Of a stretch of 64,000 bases of DNA, positions 47,055 to 57,283 are shown in pieces. The DNA lies in assembly GCF_015548375.1 (NCBI RefSeq), contig NZ_JADMWW010000014.1, positions 1 through 64,000 on the forward strand. The letters run 5' to 3'. The position numbers and the translations under genes were made by a program. Under the pieces are notes generated by a model. It saw only the letters and a list, made by a program, of their open reading frames with translations. It did not search any database and was not told the DNA's origin. The stretch comes from Collinsella aerofaciens (GTDB lineage: Bacteria > Actinomycetota > Coriobacteriia > Coriobacteriales > Coriobacteriaceae). Numbering within the stretch: position 1 is the first letter of the stretch; the number at the start of each line of letters is the position of its first letter.

Positions 47055-49782
47055 GAATCTCGATCTCCTCGGCAGGCAGGGTAAAACGGAAGACGGCCCC
47101 ATGGGGGTGGTTGTCGCGAACTTCGATGACGCCGCCATGCGCCTCCACGATGGAGCGGCAGAGCGACAGCCCAAGGCCGATGCTTCGACGCGAATCCACG
47201 GGCCGCGTATTGCTTGAGGTGAAGAAGCGCTCAAAGATATGAGGCTTGTCGCAGTCTGCTACACCCGGCCCATCGTCTGCGACGTCCACCACGATGAACT
47301 CACCCTCGCGACGTGCGCTAATGGTGACAGTCGAGTCCTCGGGCGTGTATTTGAAGGCGTTCATGATGAGATTCGTAAGCACCTGCATGATGAGATGGAC
47401 GTCGATGCGTACCAGCAGGATGTTGTCAGTATGCTCGATGGTGACGGCACGTCCATGCGATGCTTGGGCGACATGGCTGAGAGCGGCCTCGATGACCTCG
47501 TCGATGAGCTCGGATGTTAAGTTGAGGCGAATGGTGCCGTCCTCGACGCGTGTGATGGCGAGGAGGTTCTCCACGGTATCGATAAGCCAGAGGGAGTCGT
47601 CGTAGATGGCATCGGCAAGATCGCAGCGTTGTTCGAGGCTGAGCTTCTCGTCGCTCTTCCGAAGGATTGCCGCAGATCCGGATATAGCCGTGAGGGGTGT
47701 CCTCAAATCGTGGCCGATGGAGCGCAAAAGGTTGGCGCGCAGCTGCTCGTTTTTCGCCAAAACCGCAGCCTCTTCGCGCTCTTGCGCCGCCCGGTCGCTT
47801 TCGAGCGCCAAGGCGCATTCGCCTACGATAGATAGGACGATCGAATGCTCGAAGGCTTCGATCTCGCGCCCCTCCAGGGCGATGCCGATGACACCGAATA
47901 CCTTGTCGCCGGTGCGAACCGCGAGGTAGAGACAGCGCGCCTCAGGCAGGGTCCGCGTGCTTGCGCCCGCGCGCTTGTTGTTGGTGTAGGTCCAGGTTGC
48001 AACGGCGCGCTCGTAGTCGGTGAGCAGCGACGCGGATCGGTTTTCGGTGCCAGCGGACTCATAGAGCGCCTTGTCGAGCGTGCCGTGTTCGGCGGGGTAG
48101 AAGACCACGTCGAGTTTTAGCAGTTTGACGAGTTGGTTCATGGCGACGCGGGCGCACTCCTCCGCGCTATGGGCTTGCTGCAAGAGCTGGTTCGTTTCGA
48201 GGAGTACGCGCGTTTTGAATGCGTTCTCGGCGGATGTACGGGCGTTGTCGGCGATGCGCGCAGTTAACTCGCCAGCGACCATAGCGGTAGCGAACATGAT
48301 GCCGAACGTGACCAGATAGCTTCGGTCGTAGCTGGCGAGCGAAAACAGAGGCGTGACGAAGCAGAAGTTGTAAAGCACTACAGAGAGCACGCTCGATACG
48401 ATCGTGCAGATACGCCCCGTCGTGGTGACGGCGGTCAGCAGGGCCGTGAGGATATAGAGGGATATGATGCTGGAATCGGCAAATCCCAGATGGCGGAAAG
48501 CCGTGCCGATCGCCGTGGCGGCAAGAGAGAGGGCCAGCGTGCGAAGCACGTTTCGGCTGCTGGGCGGCTGCAGGGCGAGCGCATGGCGGCGTCCTTTGGG
48601 TCGGGAGGGCGGAGTCGACTGTTCTGGAATGATGTAAATGTCGAGGTTCGGGGCGAATGTTATGAGCTGTTCTACGAGAGATTTGCGGCCGAAGAGGGCC
48701 TGACGGACGCTGCTGCGCTCGCCCGTGCGCCCCATGACGATCTTCGAAATACCCGACAGGCGCGCGAACTCGGAGATCTGAAACGCGATGTCGTCGCCAT
48801 AGACGGTTTCCATATGTGCTCCGAGCTGCTCGGCTAGGGCGATATTGGCTGTAAGCTTGGCGCGCTCATCATCGCTCATGGCTTGCGTGCGCGGGCTCTC
48901 TACGAACAGGGCGACGAGCTCGCTGCGAAACGCTTTCGCCATGCGTGCGGCGGCACGGACGATGCGGGGATTGGTCGGCGCCGGGGAGACACAGACTAAG
49001 ATACGCTCCCTGGTGTAGTAGTCACGGTTTCCCAGCACGCGTGCGGCGTCCGTGAGGTGGCCGGTGCGATCGGCGCAGCGGCGCAGCGCGATTTCTCGGA
49101 GTGCGGTGAGGTTTTCGACGGTAAAAAAATGCTGTTGCGCTCGGTCGGCTTGTGCGGGACGGTAGACGAGGCCGGCGCGAAGGCGCTCAAGTAGGTCTTC
49201 GGGCTCTATGTCGACGAGCTCGACCTGGTCGGCATCATCGAAGATACGGTCGGGGATTCGTTCGCTCACGACAACGCCGGTGATGGATGCAACCATGTCG
49301 TTTAGGCTCTCGATATGCTGAACGTTCACGGTCGTATAGACGTCGATGCCCGCATGTAGAAGTTCCTCGACGTCTTGATAGCGTTTGTCGTGGCGAGACC
49401 CCGGCGCATTCGTATGGGCGAGCTCGTCGACAAGGATGAGCTGAGGGGCGCGTTCGATAGCCGCATCTAGATCGAACTCGCCGAGCGTAATGCCGTTGTG
49501 CTCGATGAGTTTACAGGGCACGTTCTCAAGCCCTTGTGCAAGATGGGCAGTTGCCGGACGTTCGTGCGGCTCGATGTATCCCGCGACGACGTCGACACCC
49601 CGCCGCTTGGCGGCGTGGGCGGCTTGAAGCATCGCATAGGTTTTGCCTGCGCCAGCAGCGTAGCCAAAGAAAATCTTGAGGTGTCCCCGGCTGGTTCGAG
49701 CGTCATCGGCGACCTCGCCTTTCTCAATTGCCTTGAGGATGAGGTCTGGATTGACGCGAGTGTCCGATGCGACGCGCTGCAT
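47047..49782 (-). CDS. kdpD: KdpD sensor histidine kinase
   Basis: 911 aa. The N-terminal KdpD domain carries Walker A GYAAGAGKT (40-48) and the LVDELAHTNAPGSRHDKRYQDVEELL signature. A USP-like domain (ERILVCVSPAPTNPRIVRAA) comes next, then four close-packed TM helices, a GAF-type domain, and HisKA with H691 (SIGHDLRTPLTAIS) plus the ATPase boxes. It senses potassium and ionic strength. The ATG at 49782 follows GAAAGGC; a longer start at 49878 is unlikely. Divergent from kdpFABC. Confidence 0.93.
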   Translation of the reverse strand: MQRVASDTRVNPDLILKAIEKGEVADDARTSRGHLKIFFGYAAGAGKTYAMLQAAHAAKRRGVDVVAGYIEPHERPATAHLAQGLENVPCKLIEHNGITLGEFDLDAAIERAPQLILVDELAHTNAPGSRHDKRYQDVEELLHAGIDVYTTVNVQHIESLNDMVASITGVVVSERIPDRIFDDADQVELVDIEPEDLLERLRAGLVYRPAQADRAQQHFFTVENLTALREIALRRCADRTGHLTDAARVLGNRDYYTRERILVCVSPAPTNPRIVRAAARMAKAFRSELVALFVESPRTQAMSDDERAKLTANIALAEQLGAHMETVYGDDIAFQISEFARLSGISKIVMGRTGERSSVRQALFGRKSLVEQLITFAPNLDIYIIPEQSTPPSRPKGRRHALALQPPSSRNVLRTLALSLAATAIGTAFRHLGFADSSIISLYILTALLTAVTTTGRICTIVSSVLSVVLYNFCFVTPLFSLASYDRSYLVTFGIMFATAMVAGELTARIADNARTSAENAFKTRVLLETNQLLQQAHSAEECARVAMNQLVKLLKLDVVFYPAEHGTLDKALYESAGTENRSASLLTDYERAVATWTYTNNKRAGASTRTLPEARCLYLAVRTGDKVFGVIGIALEGREIEAFEHSIVLSIVGECALALESDRAAQEREEAAVLAKNEQLRANLLRSIGHDLRTPLTAISGSAAILRKSDEKLSLEQRCDLADAIYDDSLWLIDTVENLLAITRVEDGTIRLNLTSELIDEVIEAALSHVAQASHGRAVTIEHTDNILLVRIDVHLIMQVLTNLIMNAFKYTPEDSTVTISARREGEFIVVDVADDGPGVADCDKPHIFERFFTSSNTRPVDSRRSIGLGLSLCRSIVEAHGGVIEVRDNHPHGAVFRFTLPAEEIEIHE

Positions 49783-49893
49783 AGCGTAGCCTTTCTGAAG
49801 CGTTGTCCATGCGTGCATACGCGGCGAGGACGCCACTGTATGCTCGCGAGGTCGAGTATAGGCGCACTGCAGCCGCAATAGTGCTTTCTACCT

Positions 49894-49911
49894 GCATCTT
49901 TACGGCATCTT
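49894..49911 (+). promoter_or_regulatory. Candidate KdpE binding site
   Basis: Direct repeat GCATCTT-TACG-GCATCTT with an 11-base period, the spacing used by OmpR-family regulators. It lies 116 bases before kdpF in the divergent kdpD-kdpF gap. Confidence 0.45.
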
Positions 49912-50026
49912 AAGGTCGTGAGCCCCGGCCCTCACGCCTCTTTAATCCCTAGAAGCGTTTACTGTCCCCAGACGCTTGCGAGGGTAGGCGTCCGAGACAT
50001 CGGACCGCGCGTGAAAGGGGCGGTAA

Positions 50027-50113
50027 ATGGACATCCTCATTCCCATCATCGGAGTCGTCTGCATTGGACTTCTTATCTATTACATCTACATTCTGATGAG
50101 GAGTGATTCGTAA
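50027..50113 (+). CDS. kdpF: KdpF, small subunit of the potassium-transporting ATPase
   Basis: 28 aa, one hydrophobic helix (ILIPIIGVVCIGLLIYYIYIL) and a short charged tail. The size matches the 29 aa E. coli KdpF, which stabilises the KdpFABC complex. GAAAGGGG precedes the ATG, and kdpA starts four bases after the stop. Confidence 0.88.
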   Translation: MDILIPIIGVVCIGLLIYYIYILMRSDS

Positions 50114-50116
50114 ACT

Positions 50117-51940
50117 ATGGACGCTGCGATTCAGTACATCTTGTACTTTGCCGTGCTCATCGTCCTGGCCGTTCCGCTCGGTCGGTTCATGGCCCATATC
50201 ATGGATGGTGAGCATACGTTCCTGTCGCCTGTGATTGCTCCTGTGGAGCGTGGCGTCTATCGTCTGCTTCGCATCGACGCGGCAGAGCAGATGGGGTGTA
50301 GGCGCTATCTGGCGAGCGTGCTGGTCTTTTCGGGGATCGGCCTCGTGGTTCTTGTGGCACTCCAGACGCTTCAGTCCTTCTTGCCGGGCAATCCCCAGCA
50401 CCTGCCGGGTGTGTCATGGGACCTGTCGTTCAATACGGCTGCTTCCTTCATAACCAACACCAACTGGCAGTCCTACTCCGGTGAGACCACCCTGTCCTAC
50501 CTTGTGCAGTTCATGGGCCTCACCGTGCAGAACTTCGTTTCCGCTGGCACCGGTATCGCGGTCATGTTCGCGCTGATCCGCGGCTTCCGTCAGGTCAAGG
50601 AGCAGGGTTTGGGTTCCTTCTGGGCCGACCTCACCCGCACCGTCCTGTATGTGCTCATTCCACTGAACCTCGTGTTCGGCATCTGCCTGGCTGCCGGTGG
50701 CGTCATCTCCAACTTCCAGCCGGCTCAGAAGGCTGAGCTCGTAGAGCCCGTCGCTGTCCAGCCTAATGCAGACGGCGGCTGGAGCGTCATCGACGGCGCC
50801 CAGATCGAGGGCGACACGGTCAAGGTCGACGGCAAGGTTGTCGAGGGTGCGCGCGTGGTTACCGAGCAGTTCCTGCCCCAGGGTCCCGCGGCTCCTCAGG
50901 TCGCCATCAAGCAGTCCGGCACCAACGGCGGCGGCTTCTTCGGCGTGAACTCCGCCCATCCGTATGAGAACCCCAGTGCCTTCACCAACATCATCGAGAT
51001 GACCAGCCTGCTGCTGGTCCCGGCCGCCTGCTGCTTCACCTTCGGTATCGGCGTCAAGAACACCAAGCAGGGCAAGGCCATCTTCGCGGCGATGCTTATC
51101 CTGCTGGTGGTCTTCACCGGCATCATTGCCGTCAACGAGCATGCGGGCACCCCGCAGCTGGCCGATGGCGGAGCGGTCAATATCGAGATGACCGACGGCC
51201 AGGCCGGCGGCAACATGGAGGGCAAGGAGAGCCGCTTTGGCATCGCCTCCTCTTCCACCTGGTCCGCTTTCACGACGGCTGCTTCCAACGGCTCGGTCAA
51301 CTCCATGCACGACTCCTACACCCCGCTCGGCGGGTTTGTCCAGATGCTCCAGATAGCGCTGGGCGAGGTCGTCTTCGGCGGCGTGGGCTGCGGCCTGTAC
51401 GGCATGATCGGCTTCGCCATCCTCACAGTGTTCATCGCCGGCCTCATGGTCGGACGCACGCCTGAGTTCCTGGGCAAGAAGATCGAGCCGGGCGAGATGC
51501 GCTGGGCAGTTGTCCTGTGCTTGGCAACTCCGTTTGCCATTCTGGTGTGCTCGGCCATCGCCTGCATGGTGCCCGGTCTTGCCGACCAGCTCAACAATGG
51601 TGGCGCGCACGGCTTCTCCGAGGCGCTGTATGCCTTCACCTCATGCGGCGGCAACAACGGCTCGGCGTTTGCAGGCATGAACTGCAACATTCCCTGGATC
51701 AACGTCATGCTCGGCCTCGAGATGCTGTTCGCCCGCTTCATGCCTATCATCGGTACGCTGGCTATCGCCGGCTCGCTGGCCAAGAAGGGCAAGGTCGCCG
51801 AGAGCGCCGGTACCCTGTCTACCACTAACGGCATGTTCGTATTCCTGCTCGTGTTCATCGTTCTGCTGATCGGTGCCCTGAGCTTCTTCCCGGCCCTGGC
51901 GCTTGGCCCCGTTGCCGAGTTCTTCCAGATGATTGCGTAA
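50117..51940 (+). CDS. kdpA: KdpA, potassium-binding and translocating subunit
   Basis: 607 aa, about 50 longer than E. coli KdpA, chiefly in a charged loop near residues 205-260. Four pore signatures are visible: [38 protein letters not shown], the [20 protein letters not shown] region and [14 protein letters not shown]. It belongs to the superfamily of K+ transporters and forms the selectivity filter of the Kdp pump. The gene is directly behind kdpF. Confidence 0.95.
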   Translation: MDAAIQYILYFAVLIVLAVPLGRFMAHIMDGEHTFLSPVIAPVERGVYRLLRIDAAEQMGCRRYLASVLVFSGIGLVVLVALQTLQSFLPGNPQHLPGVSWDLSFNTAASFITNTNWQSYSGETTLSYLVQFMGLTVQNFVSAGTGIAVMFALIRGFRQVKEQGLGSFWADLTRTVLYVLIPLNLVFGICLAAGGVISNFQPAQKAELVEPVAVQPNADGGWSVIDGAQIEGDTVKVDGKVVEGARVVTEQFLPQGPAAPQVAIKQSGTNGGGFFGVNSAHPYENPSAFTNIIEMTSLLLVPAACCFTFGIGVKNTKQGKAIFAAMLILLVVFTGIIAVNEHAGTPQLADGGAVNIEMTDGQAGGNMEGKESRFGIASSSTWSAFTTAASNGSVNSMHDSYTPLGGFVQMLQIALGEVVFGGVGCGLYGMIGFAILTVFIAGLMVGRTPEFLGKKIEPGEMRWAVVLCLATPFAILVCSAIACMVPGLADQLNNGGAHGFSEALYAFTSCGGNNGSAFAGMNCNIPWINVMLGLEMLFARFMPIIGTLAIAGSLAKKGKVAESAGTLSTTNGMFVFLLVFIVLLIGALSFFPALALGPVAEFFQMIA

Positions 51941-51956
51941 AGGAGGGCGCAGATTT

Positions 51957-54011
51957 ATGACTATGCAAAAAGACATGATGGGCCGCGCGGTCCGCGACTC
52001 GTTTGCCAAGCTGGATCCTCGCGTCCAGATTCAAAACCCGGTCATGTTCCTGGTGTGGCTTTCCGCCGTCATGACCTCCGTCCTGGCCGTCGCTTCCATT
52101 TTCGGCGTGCAGGACGCGGGTGTGCCCACCTACTATGTGGTCGCCATCGCGGTCATCCTGTGGCTTACCGACCTGTTCTCGAACTTCGCCGAGGCGCTTG
52201 CCGAGGGCCGCGGTAAAGCCCAGGCCGATTCCCTGCGTGCGGCCAAGAAGGATGTCGAGGCCCATCGCATCGAGTCCGTTGAGGACAAGGAGCACTTCAC
52301 CGTCGTTCCCGGCACCGAGCTCACGCGCGGCGACCTGGTGATCGTACGCGCCGGCGAGCAGATTCCCGGCGACGGCGACGTCATCGAGGGCGCTGCTTCC
52401 GTTGACGAGTCCGCCATCACCGGCGAGTCCGCCCCCGTGGTCCGCGAGGCCGGCGGCGACCGCTCTGCCGTTACCGGCGGTACCACGGTGCTGTCCGACT
52501 GGATCATCGTCAAGATCTCCAGTGAGCCCGGCCAGAGCTTCCTGGACAAGATGATCGCGATGGTCGAGGGTGCCGCGCGCAAGAAGACCCCTAACGAGAT
52601 CGCTCTGGAGATCTTCCTGGTGGCCCTCTCCATCGTCTTTATCCTGGTCACGCTGGCCCTGTATTGTTACTCCTGCTTCTCGGTCGGTCTTAACGACATG
52701 GACAACCCCACGGCCGTGACCACGCTCGTGGCGCTGCTCGTGTGCCTGGCTCCTACTACCATCGGCGCCCTTCTTTCCGCCATCGGCATCGCCGGCATGA
52801 GCCGTCTGAACGAGGCCAACGTGCTGGCCATGTCCGGCCGCGCCATCGAGGCCGCCGGCGACGTCGACATCCTCATGCTCGACAAGACCGGCACCATCAC
52901 CCTGGGTAACCGCCAAGCCGCCGAGTTCATCCCGGTCGACGGCATCGATCCCGCGGAGCTGGCCGATGCCGCCCAGCTTTCCTCGCTGGCCGACGAGACC
53001 CCCGAAGGCCGTTCCATCGTCGTGCTCGCCAAGGAGCAGTTCGGTCTGCGCGGCCGCACACTCGAGGATAAGGGTATGGAGTTCATCCCCTTCACCGCGG
53101 CGACCCGCATGTCCGGTGTGAACTACGAGGGCAATGAGATTCGCAAGGGCGCTGCCGATTCCGTGCGCACCTATGTGGAGGCAGCCGGCGGCGTGTTCTC
53201 CCAGGAGTGCGACGAGGCCGTCGAGCGCATCGCCAAGGCCGGCGGCACCCCGCTGGTCGTGACCAAGAACTGCCGCGTGCTGGGCGTTGTGTACCTCAAG
53301 GACATCATCAAGTCCGGCGTTAAGGAGAAGTTCGCCGACCTGCGCAAGATGGGCATCAAGACCATCATGGTGACGGGCGACAACCCACTCACCGCCGCGG
53401 CAATCGCCGCCGAGGCCGGCGTTGACGACTTCCTGGCCGAGGCCACCCCTGAGGGCAAGCTCGAGAAGATCCGCGAGTTCCAGCGTGAGGGCCACCTGGT
53501 CGCCATGACCGGCGACGGCACCAACGACGCGCCGGCGCTGGCGCAGGCGGATGTCGCCGTGGCCATGAACACGGGCACCCAGGCTGCCAAGGAGGCCGGC
53601 AACATGGTCGACCTCGACTCCAGCCCCACCAAGCTCATCGAGGTCGTGCGTATCGGCAAGCAGCTGCTCATGACCCGCGGTTCGCTTACGACCTTCTCGG
53701 TCGCCAACGACATGGCGAAGTACTTCGCTATCATCCCGGCCCTGTTCTCGCCGATCTACCCGGGCCTTGGCGCACTCAACATCCTCGGTCTGGCAAGCCC
53801 GCTGTCCGCGGTTCTTTCGGCCATCATCTATAACGCGCTCGTTATCGTCGCGCTGATCCCGGCCGCGCTGAAGGGCGTTAAGTACCGCGAGGTCCCGTCC
53901 GGACAGCTGCTGACCCACAACCTGCTCGTGTGGGGTCTGGGCGGCATCGTTGCCCCGTTCGTATTCATCAAGCTCATCGACATGCTGCTCGCGTTCTGCG
54001 GCATTATGTAA
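51957..54011 (+). CDS. kdpB: KdpB, P-type ATPase subunit
   Basis: 684 aa. The phosphorylation motif is [10 protein letters not shown], the actuator TGES, and the hinge [17 protein letters not shown]. It couples ATP hydrolysis to K+ uptake through KdpA. The ATG at 51957 lies 11 bases after AAAGGAGG; the ATG at 51963 is an alternative. The preceding stop is only 16 bases away. Confidence 0.95.
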   Translation: MTMQKDMMGRAVRDSFAKLDPRVQIQNPVMFLVWLSAVMTSVLAVASIFGVQDAGVPTYYVVAIAVILWLTDLFSNFAEALAEGRGKAQADSLRAAKKDVEAHRIESVEDKEHFTVVPGTELTRGDLVIVRAGEQIPGDGDVIEGAASVDESAITGESAPVVREAGGDRSAVTGGTTVLSDWIIVKISSEPGQSFLDKMIAMVEGAARKKTPNEIALEIFLVALSIVFILVTLALYCYSCFSVGLNDMDNPTAVTTLVALLVCLAPTTIGALLSAIGIAGMSRLNEANVLAMSGRAIEAAGDVDILMLDKTGTITLGNRQAAEFIPVDGIDPAELADAAQLSSLADETPEGRSIVVLAKEQFGLRGRTLEDKGMEFIPFTAATRMSGVNYEGNEIRKGAADSVRTYVEAAGGVFSQECDEAVERIAKAGGTPLVVTKNCRVLGVVYLKDIIKSGVKEKFADLRKMGIKTIMVTGDNPLTAAAIAAEAGVDDFLAEATPEGKLEKIREFQREGHLVAMTGDGTNDAPALAQADVAVAMNTGTQAAKEAGNMVDLDSSPTKLIEVVRIGKQLLMTRGSLTTFSVANDMAKYFAIIPALFSPIYPGLGALNILGLASPLSAVLSAIIYNALVIVALIPAALKGVKYREVPSGQLLTHNLLVWGLGGIVAPFVFIKLIDMLLAFCGIM

Positions 54012-54023
54012 GTGGAGGTTTGT

Positions 54024-54614
54024 ATGTTCAAAGGTGTTGCATCGCGCGCACTGGGCGTGTTCGCGCTGTTTACCGTTGTCTGCGGCCTGGGCTATACGCT
54101 TGTCGTGACCGGCATTGCCCAGGTTGCGTTCCCGTATCAGGCGAACGGTTCGCTCATTACGGTCGACGGCAAGGTTGTGGGTTCCGAGCTCATCGGCCAG
54201 AACTTCGAGGATGAGGATCACATGTGGGGCCGCATCCAGAACGTGTCAATTTTCGAAGGCGAAGATGGCGAGCTCATGGCGTATGGTGCCCCATCCAACC
54301 TGTCCCCGGCGAGTGAGGAGTATCGGCAGCTTGTGGATGCGCGCGTGAAGAAGATCCGCGCCGCCAACCCCGATGCCGATATGGACGCTGTGCCCGTCGA
54401 CCTGGTGACGTGTTCCGGCTCAGGGCTCGACCCCGAGATCTCTCCCGATGCCGCCGAGTACCAGGTCCCGCGCCTCGCCAAGGCCACGGGCAAAAGTGAG
54501 GACGAGGTGCGCGACATCATTGCCGCGTGCACCAAGGGCCGTTTCCTCGGCGTGTTCGGCGAGCCCACGGTCAACGTGCTCAAGGTGAACCTTATGCTGG
54601 ACGGCGCGCTGTAG
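54024..54614 (+). CDS. kdpC: KdpC, accessory subunit of the potassium-transporting ATPase
   Basis: 196 aa. A single N-terminal helix precedes a periplasm-side domain with the family features GSELIGQNFEDEDHMWGR, NPDADMDAVPVDLVTCSGSGLDPEISPDAAEYQVPRLAKATG and FLGVFGEPTVNVLKVNL. KdpC stabilises the complex and raises ATP affinity. The ATG at 54024 follows GTGGAGG. Last gene of the operon. Confidence 0.94.
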   Translation: MFKGVASRALGVFALFTVVCGLGYTLVVTGIAQVAFPYQANGSLITVDGKVVGSELIGQNFEDEDHMWGRIQNVSIFEGEDGELMAYGAPSNLSPASEEYRQLVDARVKKIRAANPDADMDAVPVDLVTCSGSGLDPEISPDAAEYQVPRLAKATGKSEDEVRDIIAACTKGRFLGVFGEPTVNVLKVNLMLDGAL

Positions 54615-54674
54615 GTGAGGGAGTGGCGGATGAGGGCATGACTGACTATCTGAGCCCTCAAGTCCACCCCGCCC

Positions 54675-54749
54675 ATCAGTTGCGGTGAAATACGGACTGT
54701 TTTGGCTGTCAAAGGCCTTATCTACTCCGTATTCCACCGCAACTTTTTT
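54675..54749. repeat. 75-bp hairpin repeat, copy 2 (kdp right border)
   Basis: Same sequence and orientation as the copy at 46266, differing by one base in the left arm (TTGCGGTGAAATACGGA) and one T in the tail. It acts as the terminator after kdpC, with six T. Confidence 0.9.
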
Positions 54750-54862
54750 GTGAGGGTCGGGATTGAAGGTGGGGAGTGCGAGCGAGTGCGAATGCGGCGG
54801 ATACTGATACGATAAGTACGTTAGCAACTGCCGCCGAGCGGCTCAAACGAAAGGAAGCCTGT

Positions 54863-56812
54863 ATGGAGTCCTCCGCCTATCCGATGCTCTTTAGCCCGAT
54901 CAAGGTCGGTACGACCGAGGTCAAGAACCGCGTCTTTATGCCGCCGGTGTCCACCAACCTGGCCGATCATGGCTATGTGACCGATGACTTGGTCGTTCAT
55001 TACCGTGCCCGTGCCAAGGGCGGTGTTGGCCTCATCATTACCGAGGTCGTGACGGTCGAGCCCACCTATACCTATCTGCCGGGTGACATGTGCTGCTACG
55101 ACGACACGTTTATCCCCGGCTGGGAAAAGCTCGCCGCCGCCGTGCATGAGTATGGCTGCAAGATCATGCCGCAGCTCTTTCACCCCGCCTACATGGCCTT
55201 TAACATTCCGGGCACGCCGCGCCTGATCGCTCCGTCCTTCGTGGGACCGTCCTATGCCCGTGAGGCACCGCGTCCTATCACGGTCGATGAGATTCACGAG
55301 CTCACGCATCAGTTTGGCGACGCTGCCGTGCGTATGCAGAAGGCCGGTGTCGATGGCGTCGAGGTCCATGCGGCGCACGCCCACGGCATGCTCGGCGGTT
55401 TTTTGACTCCGCTCTACAACAAGCGCACCGATGAGTACGGCGGCTCGCTCGACGCCCGCATGCGCTTTTTGCTCGAGGTCATCGCCGAGATTCGCGAGCG
55501 CTGCGGCAAGGACTTTATCATCGACGTCCGTATCTCGGGCGACGAGTACACCGATGGCGGCCTGACCCTCAACGACATGATCTATGTCTCGCGTCGCTTG
55601 GAGAAGGCCGGCGTCGACATGATTCACGTCTCGGGCGGTACCACCATCAAGCGCGGTTCCGCAATTCCCGCCGCCGGTACTCAGCAGGCCTCGCATGCCG
55701 CCTGCTCGCGCGAGATCAAAAAGCACGTCAACATTCCCGTCGCCACCGTCGGACGTATCAACGAGGCCTGGATCGCCGAGGAGCTGATCGAGGACGGCGC
55801 TGCCGACATCTGCATGATGGGCCGCGCCAATCTGTGCGATGCCGAGTTCTGCAATAAGGCCGCTGCCGGCAACGCCGACGATATTCGCCCCTGCATTGGC
55901 TGCCTGCGCTGCCTGAACGGCATTATGTTCGGCAAGCGCATCTCTTGCACCGTTAATCCGGACGTGGAGCGCGACGAAGCTGGCTACGAGCCTGCCGCCG
56001 AGGCCAAGAACGTGCTCGTTGTGGGTGCTGGTCCTGCGGGCATGGAGGCAGCCTACATTGCCGCCAAGCGCGGCCACAACGTGGTGCTCGTGGATAAGCA
56101 GGATGAGCCGGGCGGCGAGATGCGCATCGCAGCCGTTCCGCCGGCAAAGCAGGAGCTCACCCGCGTGATCAAGTATCAGTACCGTCGCCTGGCCGAGGCC
56201 GGCGTGAAGTGCGTATTTGGCACCGAGCTTACTGCCGAGGACATTCAGCGTGACTACGCGGGTTACGAGGTTGTCCTGGCTTATGGCGCCGAGCCTATCG
56301 CTCCGGCCTTTATGCAGGGCTTTAAGCAGGTTATGACGGCTGATGACCTGCTTGGTGGCAAGGCTTTCCCGGGCAAGAAGATCGTCATCGTCGGCGGCGG
56401 CACCGTCGGTTGCGAGACGGCCGACTACCTGGCCCCGCTGGTCAACGACCTGTCGCCGGCCAACCGCGACGTCACCGTCATCGAGATGACCAAGACGCTC
56501 GCCGCCAACGAGGGCGGCGCCGGTCGCGCGGTGCTCATCACGCGCATGCTCTCCAAGGGCGTTCACGTGCTGACCGAGGCCAAGGTGACCGAGATTACCG
56601 AGGATGCCATCAGCTACGAAAAGGACGGCGAGATCCACACCATCGCCGATGCCGATACGCTGGTACTTGCCATGGGCTATCGTCCCAATACCAAGTTGGC
56701 CGACGACCTTGCTGCAGCCGGCGTTACCACCCACGTGTTGGGCGATGCCAACAAGTGCGGCAACATCCGCGACGCCATCGGCGATGGCTACAAGGTTGCT
56801 TGCGAGCTCTAG
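54863..56812 (+). CDS. NADH:flavin oxidoreductase with Fe-S cluster (BaiCD / 2,4-dienoyl-CoA reductase type)
   Basis: 649 aa. An FMN-binding TIM barrel of the old yellow enzyme family (residues about 1-370) has NRVFMPPVSTNLADHG, HAAHAHGMLGGFLTPLYNKRTDEYGG and VATVGRI. A [4Fe-4S] motif CIGCLRCL, closed by SC eleven residues on (CX2CX2CX11C), comes next. An FAD/NAD(P) domain with VLVVGAGPAGMEAA and IVIVGGGTVGCETADYL ends the protein. Such enzymes reduce alpha,beta-unsaturated acids, enones or thioesters; gut relatives act on bile acids, cinnamates and plant compounds. The actual substrate cannot be inferred. The ATG at 54863 follows AAAGGAAG. Confidence 0.85.
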   Translation: MESSAYPMLFSPIKVGTTEVKNRVFMPPVSTNLADHGYVTDDLVVHYRARAKGGVGLIITEVVTVEPTYTYLPGDMCCYDDTFIPGWEKLAAAVHEYGCKIMPQLFHPAYMAFNIPGTPRLIAPSFVGPSYAREAPRPITVDEIHELTHQFGDAAVRMQKAGVDGVEVHAAHAHGMLGGFLTPLYNKRTDEYGGSLDARMRFLLEVIAEIRERCGKDFIIDVRISGDEYTDGGLTLNDMIYVSRRLEKAGVDMIHVSGGTTIKRGSAIPAAGTQQASHAACSREIKKHVNIPVATVGRINEAWIAEELIEDGAADICMMGRANLCDAEFCNKAAAGNADDIRPCIGCLRCLNGIMFGKRISCTVNPDVERDEAGYEPAAEAKNVLVVGAGPAGMEAAYIAAKRGHNVVLVDKQDEPGGEMRIAAVPPAKQELTRVIKYQYRRLAEAGVKCVFGTELTAEDIQRDYAGYEVVLAYGAEPIAPAFMQGFKQVMTADDLLGGKAFPGKKIVIVGGGTVGCETADYLAPLVNDLSPANRDVTVIEMTKTLAANEGGAGRAVLITRMLSKGVHVLTEAKVTEITEDAISYEKDGEIHTIADADTLVLAMGYRPNTKLADDLAAAGVTTHVLGDANKCGNIRDAIGDGYKVACEL

Positions 56813-56843
56813 TCAACCCCTTTGCACCAATCGATTGCAAAAA

Positions 56844-56886
56844 GCGGCGGCTGCCCTGTGTGTTGGGCAGCCGCCGCCTGCGTTTT
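56844..56886. terminator. Terminator of the flavoenzyme gene
   Basis: GCGGCGGCTGCC pairs perfectly with GGCAGCCGCCGC; A-rich before and CTGCGTTTTGC after. It can serve both converging directions. Confidence 0.85.
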
Positions 56887-56911
56887 GCCAAAGAAAGATA
56901 ATTGTCGGGCC

Positions 56912-57283
56912 CTAAATGCCTTTTGCTTCTGCTCCCTCCGCAATCATGTTGCGGTTATACACCAGGTGCAGATACATCGCGTCGTGCACGGCGGTGGGAT
57001 TGCGTGAGGCGATGGCGTCGGCCACATCGCGGTGCGTGCGGATAGTTTCCTCGACGAGCTTTTTGCCGGTCACGTCGATAAAGAGGGGGACGGATGCCTT
57101 GAACACGCCCATCAGGCGGGGAACGACGAGGTTTCCGGAGCTCTCGGCAATGGCATTGTGGAACGCGGTGTCGGCGGCGGAGTAATCCTCACCGGCCTCG
57201 GCCAGGCGCTCGGATTCGTCGCAGAGCTCTTTGATACAGACGACCTGGTCGTTGGCTGCGTGCTCGGCCGCCATGCGTGCTAT
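56912..57283 (-). pseudogene. GntR-family regulator remnant (FCD domain only)
   Basis: Reading from 57283 to the stop at 56912 gives about 123 residues of an FCD ligand domain: IARMAAEHAAND, then YSAADTAFHNAIAESSGN and IRTHRDVADAIASRN, with the metal/ligand Asp-His pattern kept. The winged-helix DNA-binding half is missing. Upstream of 57283 the frame runs through the antisense strand of the gntP remnant. It therefore cannot act as a normal repressor. Parent genes of this family (FadR/UxuR-like) control sugar-acid catabolism. Confidence 0.8.
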
